Positions 22,381-31,475 are shown, numbered from the stretch's first letter. The stretch is DNA of 34,099 nt from SYHX01 sp049317645 (GCA_049317645.1 JBMOHV010000013.1:1-34099), one strand, 5' to 3'. Notes: generated from the letters alone by a model not told the origin. Program-made: numbers and translations.

Positions 22381-25095
22381 TTAACGTTCGTTTATGCGAA
22401 GGGCCTTGCGAGTTGTCCAGCCCCCTTTGGTTCTTAACATCAATTGATACAAGCCCTCGGGCCAGAGATCGGCGCCCAAATTCCAGGACTCTGCGCCATT
22501 CGGCGCCCCACAAAGCACCGGGGAACAAGGCCCCAACACCACCCGACCTCTGGCATCGATCACGCGGATTTCATGGATTTCGGTCCAAGGCATGCAGGTC
22601 AAGGTCATTTGAAGCGTACTTCCAAAGGGATTGCCAACCCGAAGGCAGGACCCTGGGTCTTGGCCGGACAGGGCTGGATCCAAACTTGTAACAAAATACT
22701 GATACGGAGGACTCACCGTGGTCAGGCAGGAATCCGTGCCCAATTGAACGGTGTAAAAACCGCTACGAGGCGGGCGAATCGATCGGGTATTCAGGGCCGG
22801 CAACCAGGTACCGTCCACATACCACTGGTACGTGGTCCCCCGGTAATACGAAAACAAAGAATCCGGATGGTATTGCCGAATTTCGGAAGGGGCCTGGGCT
22901 AGGACCCGAATCATAAACGAATCGGTCAGCTGACAACCCAAATCATTCACGGTGTAGGTAATCCGGTGCCATCCAGGGCCGGCTTGGGCCGGAGAAAAAA
23001 TCCCGAAGCTGACCCCGGGTCCTGTGAAGGTGCCCCCACCCACCGAAGCATTGGAAAGGATCGCATTGAGATCGTTGGGGCAATAAGGGCCGAGGGCCGT
23101 AAAAGAAAGCGCTTGGGGTTGCCGTACCGTTAGAGAACGATAGAGCGTATCCCGGCAACCGTTGCTGTCGACGACCGCATAACCCACCGAGTGGATGCCT
23201 GAGCCCAGATTGCGCAATTGCACCACCCCGTTCAGGACCCCATTGCCCACATAGGTTCCCCCTGCGGGACTTCCCCCGTTGAGCCGGAGGGTATCCCGAT
23301 CCAAGCAAACGGGAGCAGGTGCAGGGAATCCCAAACCCGGCAAGGCCCGGACCCGAACGACGATGCTGTCCACGCCGCTGCAGCCCAACGAATCAGAATA
23401 AACATAGCGCAGGGTATGTTGTCCAACGCCTGCCGAGCCGGGTACAAAAGTTGAGCCCTGGACCCCGTTGCCGCTGAAGGTCCCCCCAACGGGCGTAGCG
23501 GACAAGGCGACCGGGCCGTTGTTGCGACACAAGGCAGCCAAAGGAGTGAACGCTACCGCAGGGGTGGCATTCACCCGGAGCCAGGCCGTGTCACTGCTCT
23601 GGCAGCTGCCTCCCAAAGCGTAGACAATGGGGTGCAATCCAGGACCGGCCAAGGCCGGGTCAAAGCGCCCCAGGCTATCCACGCCGGCACCGCTGTAGGT
23701 ACCGCCTCGGGGCCAGCCCCCCGTCAAAAAACGTGGGGCTTGTTCCTCGCAGAGGCGCGTCAAGCTATCCAAGGATGCGATCAAACCACTCAAAACGCGA
23801 ACGGCACCCGCTACCACCAAGGTATCGGCCCCGGCCGAATTGGAAACCACCAAGGTTACCGGATAAACTCCTGCACTGTCGTAACGAACCGGAACGGGGA
23901 TTTGGTTGGTATCGCTGCTTGGAATACCACCTGCAAAGGTCCAACGCCAGCGGGTTGGACGGTTGAGGCTCTGATCCCTGAACTGAACCGTGGCACCTGG
24001 GCAAAGTGAATCCGCACTCTGGGACCAAGCCGCGGCAGGTACGATATCGGGAGGCATGCAGGCCGGGGATGTCAGCAAAGAATTACGGCGGGGTGAATTT
24101 TGTAACACCGTCCACATGCGGGATGCTTGGTTGGCCGTGAACAGGTTCATGCAGGCATCGTCGGTATAGTCCATGTAGTTCTGCACCATATCCAGACCAC
24201 CGCAAGAGGCATGGGTTAACGGACAGCCGTAATTGGCCGCATCCGAGGGAGGCGTATCTGCACAATAATCGGTGGCGCTGCAGTTGCTGCCGTCGCCCCA
24301 GATGTGCCGAAGACCCAAAGCATGACCGACTTCGTGGGTGGCGGTCCGGCCCAAATTGTACTGGCCGGGGAAGGGATTGTGCGGGGGTCGCCCTACACTG
24401 GAATAAAGGAGAACACTCCCATCGGTATTGGCGTTGGTGTTTCCTGACAATCCCTGCAATCCACTACCAGACGGAAACTGAGCATAACCCAGCACCCCTC
24501 CGCTGAGGTTGGCAATCCATAGGTTGTAGTAAAGGTTGGGATTCCAACGAGTATTGGGTTTCACGGTCCCATCAAATTGGTTCGTAGACCAAGAGGCCCG
24601 TTGTTGAAATCGGTGGCGAATGATGCCGGTGGTATTCTGCCCAAGGGTATCCCGGCGGGCCAAGCAAAATTCAATGTTGGGATAGCCGGCTACGGCCGCA
24701 AAACCGGCCGGGGTATTCACCGTGTCGGCGTTGAGTCGGCGAAAATCTTCGTTCAGGATTTGAATCTGAGATAGCACCTGTTGGTCCGATATGTTCCAGA
24801 CATCCGTTTCGTTTTGATAGATAATATGGACCACCACCGGGATGGTGTAAAGGGTCCCCGGTGATGAGGCACGACCCTGGACTCCCGAGGCTCCTGCCTG
24901 CTGTTGAGCCATCCATGCCTCAAATTGTGCGTCGGTCTCTGGCCACAATCCCTGGTTCCTCATCCTTTCCATCACCTCCGTGGTCGCACAGCGAACCACC
25001 GGGGTCTGGCTCTGGGCCCAAACCGATGGTCCGAACCCAGTCCCTACCAAAAGGGCCACGATGACCCCCAACCGAATGATTGAAATAAAACGCAT
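22381..25095 (-). CDS. Secreted M43 (pappalysin-like) metalloprotease with PKD and repeat domains, T9SS substrate
   Basis: 904-aa exported zinc protease. A signal peptide ends near VWAQ (25-28). The M43 catalytic domain lies at about 80-345, with HEVGHALGLRH (254-264; zinc ligands His254, His258 and His264, catalytic Glu255), a Cys-rich GDGSNCSATDYCADTPPSD loop, and the Met-turn NYMDY (Met308). A PKD domain follows (about 355-445). Four tandem units of about 75-80 residues come next, sharing a GGTYSGxGV-like motif and a C-terminal VxxRV strand. The C-terminus has the pattern of a T9SS type A domain (NPFGSTLQM ... WPEGLYQLMLRTKGG). It probably degrades extracellular protein or acts on the surface. 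The gene leads the terC-PKD run on the same strand. Confidence 0.9.
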   Translation of the reverse strand: MRFISIIRLGVIVALLVGTGFGPSVWAQSQTPVVRCATTEVMERMRNQGLWPETDAQFEAWMAQQQAGASGVQGRASSPGTLYTIPVVVHIIYQNETDVWNISDQQVLSQIQILNEDFRRLNADTVNTPAGFAAVAGYPNIEFCLARRDTLGQNTTGIIRHRFQQRASWSTNQFDGTVKPNTRWNPNLYYNLWIANLSGGVLGYAQFPSGSGLQGLSGNTNANTDGSVLLYSSVGRPPHNPFPGQYNLGRTATHEVGHALGLRHIWGDGSNCSATDYCADTPPSDAANYGCPLTHASCGGLDMVQNYMDYTDDACMNLFTANQASRMWTVLQNSPRRNSLLTSPACMPPDIVPAAAWSQSADSLCPGATVQFRDQSLNRPTRWRWTFAGGIPSSDTNQIPVPVRYDSAGVYPVTLVVSNSAGADTLVVAGAVRVLSGLIASLDSLTRLCEEQAPRFLTGGWPRGGTYSGAGVDSLGRFDPALAGPGLHPIVYALGGSCQSSDTAWLRVNATPAVAFTPLAALCRNNGPVALSATPVGGTFSGNGVQGSTFVPGSAGVGQHTLRYVYSDSLGCSGVDSIVVRVRALPGLGFPAPAPVCLDRDTLRLNGGSPAGGTYVGNGVLNGVVQLRNLGSGIHSVGYAVVDSNGCRDTLYRSLTVRQPQALSFTALGPYCPNDLNAILSNASVGGGTFTGPGVSFGIFSPAQAGPGWHRITYTVNDLGCQLTDSFMIRVLAQAPSEIRQYHPDSLFSYYRGTTYQWYVDGTWLPALNTRSIRPPRSGFYTVQLGTDSCLTTVSPPYQYFVTSLDPALSGQDPGSCLRVGNPFGSTLQMTLTCMPWTEIHEIRVIDARGRVVLGPCSPVLCGAPNGAESWNLGADLWPEGLYQLMLRTKGGWTTRKALRINER

Positions 25096-25188
25096 ACGTA
25101 GAAGTCCGGGCTTTGTCCGAAACGGAGGCCAATTTAGGCGTAGAGGCCCTAAACTTGCAGGGTTTTGGAAGGAATTAATGGGAAATCA

Positions 25189-26193
25189 ATGGCGATAATC
25201 GGAACCTCGATCCAAGAAGCGGGGGCCTGGCTTCGGGACGGCTGGCCGGTAGGCATTCCCACCGAAACCGTGTACGGTCTGGCCGCCAATGCCTGCGATC
25301 GGGAGGCCTTGCTGCGGGTCTTTGAGACCAAGGGACGCCCCCTGACCGACCCCCTGATTGTCCACTTGGCCAGCCAAGAGGAACTGAATCGCTATGCGGT
25401 GGATGTACCTGATACGGCCTATGCCCTGCTGGAGGCCTTCAGCCCCGGACCCTTGACCCTTATTTTGCCCAAAGCCCCCATTCTACCCGACGAGGTTTCG
25501 GCCGGATTGAAGACCGCCGGTTTCCGAATCCCCCGACATCCCCTCACCCTGGAACTCCTTCGTTCCTTGGATTTTCCGCTGGCAGCCCCCTCGGCCAATC
25601 TCTTTGGACGGACCAGCCCCACCACCGCCGACCATGTAGCCGACCAATTGGGCGAACAAATTCCTTATATCTTGGATGGAGGTCCCTGTCGTATCGGCGT
25701 AGAGTCCACGGTACTGGACCTGAGCGGGCCTGAACCGCTGCTTCTCCGGGAAGGTGGACTCACCGCCGAATCCCTGGAGGCCTTCTTGGGTCGCCCCCTT
25801 CAACGGCCCAACCGTCTCGCACAAGCGGATCAGGCCCAACGAGCGCCCGGAACCTTGGCCCATCATTACGCGCCCTCGATACCCCTGTTTTTGTTTGAGG
25901 ACGACTTGGCTCTCATGGATTGGCTTAACCATCACGAACACCTCAACCAAAGGGCCCAACCACCAGCGCTCCTGCGCTTTGATCAAGCGTTGATGGATTC
26001 CAGGGTTGCAGATTGGAATCAAGAAATTCTGAGTCCCACAGGCAATCTGGAACAAGCTGCTCATCAATTGTTTGGGGCCCTGCGACGGCTTGAAAAAAGT
26101 GCCAGTGTCATCTTGGCCCAAAAAGTTCCCAACACAGGATTGGGTGCAGCGATCAACGACCGCCTTCAAAGGGCCTCCATGAAGCAAACATAA
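25189..26193 (+). CDS. L-threonylcarbamoyladenylate synthase, Sua5 type
   Basis: 334-aa enzyme that makes threonylcarbamoyl-AMP from threonine, bicarbonate and ATP for the t6A37 modification of ANN-decoding tRNAs. The YrdC domain (about 5-200) shows PTETVYGLAANA (24-35), KGRPLTDPLIVHL (48-60), GFRIPRHP, SPTTADHV and GVESTVLDLSG. The extra C-terminal Sua5 domain begins at APGTLAHHYAPSIPLFLFE, so this is the long form, not TsaC alone. The ATG at 25189 is preceded by a purine-rich stretch (GGAAGGAATTAATGGGAAATC... in part), which supports it over an upstream TTG at 25165. It stands alone on the plus strand, divergent from the M43 gene. Confidence 0.95.
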   Translation: MAIIGTSIQEAGAWLRDGWPVGIPTETVYGLAANACDREALLRVFETKGRPLTDPLIVHLASQEELNRYAVDVPDTAYALLEAFSPGPLTLILPKAPILPDEVSAGLKTAGFRIPRHPLTLELLRSLDFPLAAPSANLFGRTSPTTADHVADQLGEQIPYILDGGPCRIGVESTVLDLSGPEPLLLREGGLTAESLEAFLGRPLQRPNRLAQADQAQRAPGTLAHHYAPSIPLFLFEDDLALMDWLNHHEHLNQRAQPPALLRFDQALMDSRVADWNQEILSPTGNLEQAAHQLFGALRRLEKSASVILAQKVPNTGLGAAINDRLQRASMKQT

Positions 26194-26208
26194 GCGGCCC
26201 CAGGCAGA

Positions 26209-26295
26209 CTAATCGTGCGGCTCCTTGGTGTATTTGGTCAGAACAAATACAAAACCGCCCAAGGCGATTACTGCAAAAAAAATCCATCCAATCAT
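26209..26295 (-). CDS. 28-aa single-pass membrane micro-protein (unrecognised)
   Basis: A short frame from ATG 26295 to TAG encodes 28 residues: a hydrophobic stretch MIGWIFFAVIALGGFVFVL, then a charged tail TKYTKEPHD. This is the layout of small single-pass subunits or regulators, with the N-terminus likely outside and the Lys-bearing tail in the cytoplasm. It lies 97 nt downstream of the methyltransferase gene on the same strand and converges with sua5. The frame differs from a longer overlapping one on the same strand. The TAAATTCG at 26336-26329 is one mismatch from a -7 box. I do not recognise the family; it is too small for gene finders. Confidence 0.5.
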   Translation of the reverse strand: MIGWIFFAVIALGGFVFVLTKYTKEPHD

Positions 26296-26392
26296 AGCCT
26301 CGGGGGTTTGGGGTTAAGGAGCGAAACACGAATTTACGAAGAACCTGCTTGGATTTCGTAGCCAATCACAGGGCCTATAGGGCAGGGAATCT

Positions 26393-27163
26393 TTAGGGGC
26401 ATTGAAGGAGGAAGACGCAGGGTCTTTTGTGAAGGGACGGCCCCTCGCCTCGCTGAATGGCCTCGACCCATTCATCTACACGTCGGGTTTTGATCCATTC
26501 CCGGGGACCGCCGGTGATTTCACAGGCGACGCATAACAGAGTGTTCGGTTGGAGGCATCGAAGGGCCGATTCCAGGAGGGCATCGTTGCGGTAAGGCGTT
26601 TCGATCCAAACCTGGGTCTGGTGGGTGCGATGGGAACGTTGCTCCATATCGCGGAGTTGGCGAATGCGTTCGGAGGCCTGAATGGGCAGATAGCCATGAA
26701 ACTCCATGTGTTGTCCGTTCAAACCGCTGGCCATCCAAGCCAACATCAAACTGGAAGGTCCGCTCAAAGGCTCGACCTTCCAACCCTGTCGATGCGCCTC
26801 CAGAACCAGACCGGAACCGGGATCCGCCAAAACCGGAAGGCCGGCATCCGACATCAAACCCATGGAATGTCCTGTGTGCATGGGTTCCAAAAAATCTCCG
26901 TATCGAGGTTCCCGCTGATGTTCATTCAGCAATACAAGCGTGTATCGGTTCAGGTCCACTCCTGGTAACATTCGTCGAATCATACGCCTTGCTTCGCGCT
27001 CGGATTCAACGACGAGGTGCTCCAAACTGGCTAAAATTTCGCGAACCCTGCTGCCGATGTGATCGCCTCCCCACTCGGCATCCAAAAGGGATGGCAATAA
27101 ATACAAAACGGGTTCTGAGTGCGCAGATTCCCGGGCTGTGGTCTCCAAGGCTGTGGGTTCCAT
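26393..27163 (-). CDS. SAM-dependent methyltransferase, tetrapyrrole-methylase fold (RsmI-like paralogue)
   Basis: 256-aa protein with the tetrapyrrole methylase (PF00590-type) fold. The middle holds GLMSDAGLPVLADPGSGLVL and LSGPSSLMLAWMASGLNGQ, the SAM and substrate loops shared with the 16S rRNA 2'-O-methyltransferase RsmI, and GYLP as in that group. The RsmI N-terminal motif with GNLxDIT is absent; the protein instead opens LYLLPSLLDAEWGG. It is therefore more likely a Bacteroidota paralogue than RsmI itself. Its target is unknown. The ATG at 27163 is preferred to a TTG at 27172; it follows the BASS-transporter stop by 16 nt. Confidence 0.82.
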   Translation of the reverse strand: MEPTALETTARESAHSEPVLYLLPSLLDAEWGGDHIGSRVREILASLEHLVVESEREARRMIRRMLPGVDLNRYTLVLLNEHQREPRYGDFLEPMHTGHSMGLMSDAGLPVLADPGSGLVLEAHRQGWKVEPLSGPSSLMLAWMASGLNGQHMEFHGYLPIQASERIRQLRDMEQRSHRTHQTQVWIETPYRNDALLESALRCLQPNTLLCVACEITGGPREWIKTRRVDEWVEAIQRGEGPSLHKRPCVFLLQCP

Positions 27164-27179
27164 GACGCGCAATCGTTGA

Positions 27180-28115
27180 TTAGCGACGACCTTTTAAACC
27201 TTCCCGAAACCGCTGCAAACGCCTAAAGTACAGAAACCTACGAATTCGGCGGGTGGCTTCACGCAAGATGTATCCAAAGAGGACAGCCGTCCCAAAACTG
27301 AAGGATGAATAAACCACCGCCACGAAGGCCATGCCGTTGTTATGAAGCATGACCTGGGAAACAAAGATGGCCAAGGACACATTTTGGAGGCCTACTTCCA
27401 AGGGAATGGTGATCCGACTCATCGGCCCCAAGCGAAAGACGACGGCCAGCAAAAGACCCAGCAGCATCCCCAGACCATTCAACAAGAGGGTGGGCGGTAA
27501 CAACAGACGAACCGAAGCGACCAACGATTCAGTACCTCGGTGCTCGGCGCCTGCCACCCCCGCAAAGGCCACAATTAACATGATTGGCATCAAATACCTC
27601 AAAGGCCGATCGGCCGCCTTGGCAAAAGCCGGGTAACGGGAACGAAGCCAAAGACCCAGCCCCGTTGGGAGAAGAGTCAGCAAGGCAATATCCTTGACGG
27701 TACTCCAAAACGGAAGGGTTATATGGGCCTCTTGTTTCATGAAATACCCCAAAGATGCATCCACCAACCAAGGGATGGTGGCCACGCATAACAAAGAATT
27801 GATCGTTGTTAGGCACATGGACAGGGCTACATTGGCCTTGAGTAGATGGCTAATCAGACCGGCCGATGCGCCTCCGGGACAGGAGGCCACAATCATGAGA
27901 CCGGCCGCGTAGGTCGGCGACAAGCCAAAGGCATGGGCCAGCCCAAAAGCCAGCAGCGGAAGCACCACCATTTGGGCCACAAGGCCGACCACGACGGCTT
28001 TGGGAAAACGCAAAACATTGCGAAAATTTTGCAAACTCAGGGATAAACCCATGCCACCCATGATGAGGACCAGGGTGGCCGGCAAAAAATAGGTCGAAAA
28101 AAAGGCGTGGTCCAT
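27180..28115 (-). CDS. Bile acid:sodium symporter (BASS) family transporter
   Basis: 311-aa inner-membrane protein with about nine to ten hydrophobic helices. The family signature is clear in the third to fifth helices: GLMIVASCPGGASAGLISHLLKAN (quoted part: IVASCPGGASAGLISHL), the ASBT-like sodium site region, then NVALSMCLTTINSLL. A second conserved stretch, VGLQNVSLAIFVSQ, is near residue 250. Bacterial members move organic anions with Na+; the natural substrate here is unknown and bile acid itself is unlikely to be it. The C-terminus is strongly basic (RRIRRFLYFRRLQRFREG). It lies 35 nt after scpA. Confidence 0.92.
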   Translation of the reverse strand: MDHAFFSTYFLPATLVLIMGGMGLSLSLQNFRNVLRFPKAVVVGLVAQMVVLPLLAFGLAHAFGLSPTYAAGLMIVASCPGGASAGLISHLLKANVALSMCLTTINSLLCVATIPWLVDASLGYFMKQEAHITLPFWSTVKDIALLTLLPTGLGLWLRSRYPAFAKAADRPLRYLMPIMLIVAFAGVAGAEHRGTESLVASVRLLLPPTLLLNGLGMLLGLLLAVVFRLGPMSRITIPLEVGLQNVSLAIFVSQVMLHNNGMAFVAVVYSSFSFGTAVLFGYILREATRRIRRFLYFRRLQRFREGLKGRR

Positions 28116-28150
28116 GGGCGGAATTAGATCGGCATTAAACCACCCAAAAA

Positions 28151-28888
28151 CTAGGCCTTGAGGCGAAGCCCAAACCGATTGAACTCATCCTGGGTCTCGA
28201 TTTCCAAACGACCTACTTGTAACATTTCCAACATGGCAAGAAATGTGAAAATGGCCTGCATTTTGTCGGTAAAATCCGCAAACAATTCCTCAAAGGTGAC
28301 GAATTCCCGGGCATTGAGTCGATTGGCCAGGTAATTACGCTGTGCGGCGATGGAATACGGGTACGGTGTCACCTTGTGCACCACCTTCACCCGTTCGCTT
28401 CCCCTGGCCACGGCCTGATGAAAATATTTGAGTAACTGATAGAGATCCACGTGCAGGAGATCTTGGTCAATGCCCAGACTTTCCTCCACCCGAGTCCATT
28501 CCTGTTCCTTGTTTCCCCGAGGAATCAAGGATTGACGATGCTCCTCCATGGCCTGCAACTCCTCGGTCACGGCTTTGTAGCGCTTGTACTCCAGCAATCG
28601 GGCTGCGAGGTCTGCTCTGGGATCGATTTCTTCGCCTTGTTCATCCAATTCGGGACGAGGAAGCAGCATGCGGGCTTTGATGCGAATCAACGTCGCCGCA
28701 ACCAAAATGAACTCGGAAGCGAGCTCGATATTGAGCTCCGCCATTTGCTGCATATAATTCAAAAAGTCGGCGGTGATCCGTCCAATGGGGATGTCTTGAA
28801 TGTCCAACTCATCCCTTTCGATAAAGAACAAGAGGAGGTCAAAGGGACCTTCGAAGCGATTTAGACGAATTTGATAGGTCTCGTTCAT
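28151..28888 (-). CDS. scpA: Segregation and condensation protein A (kleisin)
   Basis: 245-aa kleisin that bridges the SMC dimer with ScpB in chromosome condensation. The N-terminal domain opens with the family pattern RFEGPFDLLLFFIERDELDI (residues 11-30), and the middle has AAEFILVAATLIRIKARMLLP-type residues (here SEFILVAATLIRIKARMLLP). The C-terminal winged-helix domain contains VTFEELFADFTDKMQAIFTF and ends VGRLEIETQDEFNRF. Length is normal. scpB is not in the window. The start ATG is 27 nt after the M16 gene stop. Confidence 0.95.
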   Translation of the reverse strand: MNETYQIRLNRFEGPFDLLLFFIERDELDIQDIPIGRITADFLNYMQQMAELNIELASEFILVAATLIRIKARMLLPRPELDEQGEEIDPRADLAARLLEYKRYKAVTEELQAMEEHRQSLIPRGNKEQEWTRVEESLGIDQDLLHVDLYQLLKYFHQAVARGSERVKVVHKVTPYPYSIAAQRNYLANRLNAREFVTFEELFADFTDKMQAIFTFLAMLEMLQVGRLEIETQDEFNRFGLRLKA

Positions 28889-28915
28889 GGAATGGGACGA
28901 AAGATAGTTTTGAAA

Positions 28916-30235
28916 TCAAAAACCGGGGCCGGCTAAAACAACCACTGCCTTGTCAGGATCCAGGTAGGTTTGGGCCAAACGTCGAAGGGCTGCAGGTTCC
29001 AAGTCCTGCATGGTTTGAACCGATTGACGAAGGAAGTCTTCGCCAAGCCCGTGATGCCATAGGTCCCAATAGCGGTCCATCATGGCCGGGGGACCGTCCA
29101 TACCGGCCATCCACTGCCCCCGCAAATACGACAAGACCCTGTCAAATTCACTCTTGCCAACTTCCTCCTCGCGCAGCCTCTGCATTTCAAAGCGAACCTC
29201 CTCCAGGGCCAGGTCAGCGGACCCCGCCTGCAGTTCCGATTGAATGGTCATCAACGCATGGTCTCCAAAGGAACGCAAGCCCGCCCTTACCCCGTAGGTC
29301 AAACCCTTGTCCTCACGCAGATTCTGCATCAGCCTGGAACCAAAATACCCACCCAACAAAACGGTCATGATTTTGAGGGCATGGTAATCGAGATGGGTTT
29401 TGGAAGGGAAGACCAAGGTTGAACGCAAGGCGACCTGAACAGCGTCGGGCATAGGGAGGTGCATCAACGAAGGGGTCGGCTCTGGAATCACCAAGGAAAG
29501 GGTCTCCAAGAAATTTTCATTTGATGATGGCGTGTCGCCAATGGCTGTAAGTTCTGCTTGGGGCCAAGCGCCTCCCACATCTGCCAAGATGCGCTGCAAG
29601 AATCGATCCGCAGAGGGTCCGCATAGACCCAAGGCCGGAGCCTCTTGGCGGATCAACAAACGATGGGCGGCCCGTAGGTCATCGACCGTAACCGCTTCGT
29701 AATCGGCCGGAAAAGAAAGCCGCTGCTCGGGATGCCCGTAGGGGTATACCAACGAACGACTGCGACGGGAAGCGGCCACCGTGACCTTTCGGGATTCAAT
29801 ATTCCAATGCTGAATTTTGGATTGGGTAACACGATTCAATGCCTCCGGTTCAAAGGCCGGTTCCAGCAATGCTTCCAGGAACAAGGGCCATGCATGATCC
29901 ACATAAGCATCCAGAACATACAGGGTCGCCGTGCAACGCTCTTGTTCAATTGAAAAATGCGCTTGGGCACCCCAAAAATCCATGGCACCGGTCCATTCAG
30001 AAGCCGAATGACGAGTGGTACCCTCGCTCAATAGGCGGGTCATCAAACGTCCGGATAAAAAAACCGGTTCTTCCCAGGTCCCTGTTTTCCACTGAAGTTC
30101 AATTCGTAACAAAGGTTCCCGGCCCAGGTTCAAAACAGAGGCGGAGACATGGTCGTTCCCCGCCGAGACGGGCCAAGACCAGGTTAATTCAGGCTGATCT
30201 GGGACCGAGGGTCGGCGATGAAGGTCAGGATTCAT
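28916..30235 (-). CDS. M16 peptidase family protein, non-catalytic subunit
   Basis: 439-aa M16 protein with both half-domains but no HxxEH zinc motif; the matching place reads LMTRLLSEGTTRH. It keeps the C-terminal NLREDKGLTYGV segment, which carries the Arg/Tyr pair that the partner subunit supplies to the active site in two-subunit M16 peptidases. It overlaps the upstream catalytic M16 gene by 11 nt, so a heterodimer of the two is likely (inference from the family). No signal peptide is visible, so cytoplasmic or periplasmic location is not settled. A role in degrading short peptides is typical. Confidence 0.9.
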   Translation of the reverse strand: MNPDLHRRPSVPDQPELTWSWPVSAGNDHVSASVLNLGREPLLRIELQWKTGTWEEPVFLSGRLMTRLLSEGTTRHSASEWTGAMDFWGAQAHFSIEQERCTATLYVLDAYVDHAWPLFLEALLEPAFEPEALNRVTQSKIQHWNIESRKVTVAASRRSRSLVYPYGHPEQRLSFPADYEAVTVDDLRAAHRLLIRQEAPALGLCGPSADRFLQRILADVGGAWPQAELTAIGDTPSSNENFLETLSLVIPEPTPSLMHLPMPDAVQVALRSTLVFPSKTHLDYHALKIMTVLLGGYFGSRLMQNLREDKGLTYGVRAGLRSFGDHALMTIQSELQAGSADLALEEVRFEMQRLREEEVGKSEFDRVLSYLRGQWMAGMDGPPAMMDRYWDLWHHGLGEDFLRQSVQTMQDLEPAALRRLAQTYLDPDKAVVVLAGPGF

Positions 30236-31475
30236 GATCAGAAGGAATATACCTCAAGACCGAGGCGTTGGAGGGCTGAAGGACGGTGAAGGCCTGCTCA
30301 CGGATCATGGCCGGGGTGACCGCCCGGTAACGATCCAATTCGAGATCGTAATCTTCGGCACGGCTGAGGTACTCAAAATAACACAGATTCATCGCCATGT
30401 TGAGGCCCTGCAAGCGGGCAAAAACCAAGGAAGATTCGATTTGGTGCAGGCTTTTATCGCGCTCAAATTCGGTGATTTCTTCGTGACGCAGCCGTTCCAG
30501 GGATTCCCATACGGCGTTTTCGGCTCGGTCCACTTCCACACCCGGGGCGCAATGCCCGCTGACGACCAACAAGCCCGGATCCATATCCCCCGTCACATAG
30601 GCATTCAGGTCCGAGAACAATCCACGGTCCATGACCAAATCCCGGAACAAACGCGATGATTGCCCCCGCGATAACACATCGGTGATAAGGTCGCAAGCTT
30701 GGTAGGCCGCGTCTCCCCTGCCGGGCATGTGAAAGGCCATGTAAAGCGCAGGGGCTGGATAGGATCCGTGTTTGTCCAAACGACGGATTCCGTTCTGCAC
30801 CGGCTCCTGGGGCCTAGGTTCGGCCTGGTAGCCCGAGGGGGTCCAATCCCCAAACCAGCGATGCACGGCATCCACAACGTCCTTGGCCTCGTACGGCCCG
30901 CTCACGGCCAAAATCATCCGATCGGGGGCATAAAAGCGATTTTTGAAATCCAAGACCACCTCCAAGGTGGCTTTTTCGATATGAGCTGTTTCCTTCCCAA
31001 TGGTCGCCCAGCGGTAGGGATGAACCGAGTAGGCCAGGTTCCGCAATTCTAACCAAGCATCCCCGTAGGGTTGGTTGAGGTAGCGCTGTTTGAATTCTTC
31101 GATCACCACGCTCTTTTGGGTGTCCAAGGCGTTTTGATCGATGACCGGATGGCTCATGCGATCCCTTTCCAACCATAACGCCACCTCCAACTGATGGGCC
31201 GGAAAAGTGAGGTAATAATCTGTCAAATCATTGGACGTAAACGCATTGTTCTCGGCCCCTATGGATTGCGCCACTTGGTCGTACGATGGAATGTGTTGGG
31301 AGCCCGAAAACATCAAGTGCTCAAAGAGATGGGCAAAACCGGTATGTTCCGGGTCTTCGTCCCTGGAACCCACCTTGACCATGATGTTCAAGGAGCCCAT
31401 TCGGGTGTCCGGATCCGGGTGCACCAAGACTGTCAAGCCGTTGGGCAGAATCTTTTTGGTGAAGCCCGTTTTCAT
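30225..31475 (-). CDS. M16 zinc peptidase, catalytic subunit
   Basis: 416-aa peptidase of the pitrilysin/processing-peptidase family. The inverted zinc motif HLFEH is present at 49-53 (His49, Glu52 catalytic, His53), and the third zinc ligand is one of Glu126/Glu127 in VVIEEF. The C-terminal half is the usual inactive homologous domain. No signal peptide is seen at the N-terminus (MKTGFTKKILPNGLTVLVH). The start overlaps the ribBA stop as ATGA, and the 3' end overlaps the non-catalytic partner, so all three are coupled. Confidence 0.93.
   Translation of the reverse strand: MKTGFTKKILPNGLTVLVHPDPDTRMGSLNIMVKVGSRDEDPEHTGFAHLFEHLMFSGSQHIPSYDQVAQSIGAENNAFTSNDLTDYYLTFPAHQLEVALWLERDRMSHPVIDQNALDTQKSVVIEEFKQRYLNQPYGDAWLELRNLAYSVHPYRWATIGKETAHIEKATLEVVLDFKNRFYAPDRMILAVSGPYEAKDVVDAVHRWFGDWTPSGYQAEPRPQEPVQNGIRRLDKHGSYPAPALYMAFHMPGRGDAAYQACDLITDVLSRGQSSRLFRDLVMDRGLFSDLNAYVTGDMDPGLLVVSGHCAPGVEVDRAENAVWESLERLRHEEITEFERDKSLHQIESSLVFARLQGLNMAMNLCYFEYLSRAEDYDLELDRYRAVTPAMIREQAFTVLQPSNASVLRYIPSDHES

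Noticed and set aside
25483..26187. 234-codon minus-strand frame opposite sua5
   Set aside because: Sua5 on the plus strand carries all family motifs. The antisense frame has none.
26153..26365. 70-codon minus-strand frame overlapping the micro-ORF
   Set aside because: It begins upstream, overlaps the end of sua5 and has no hydrophobic or family pattern. The 28-codon frame in another register looks more like a protein.
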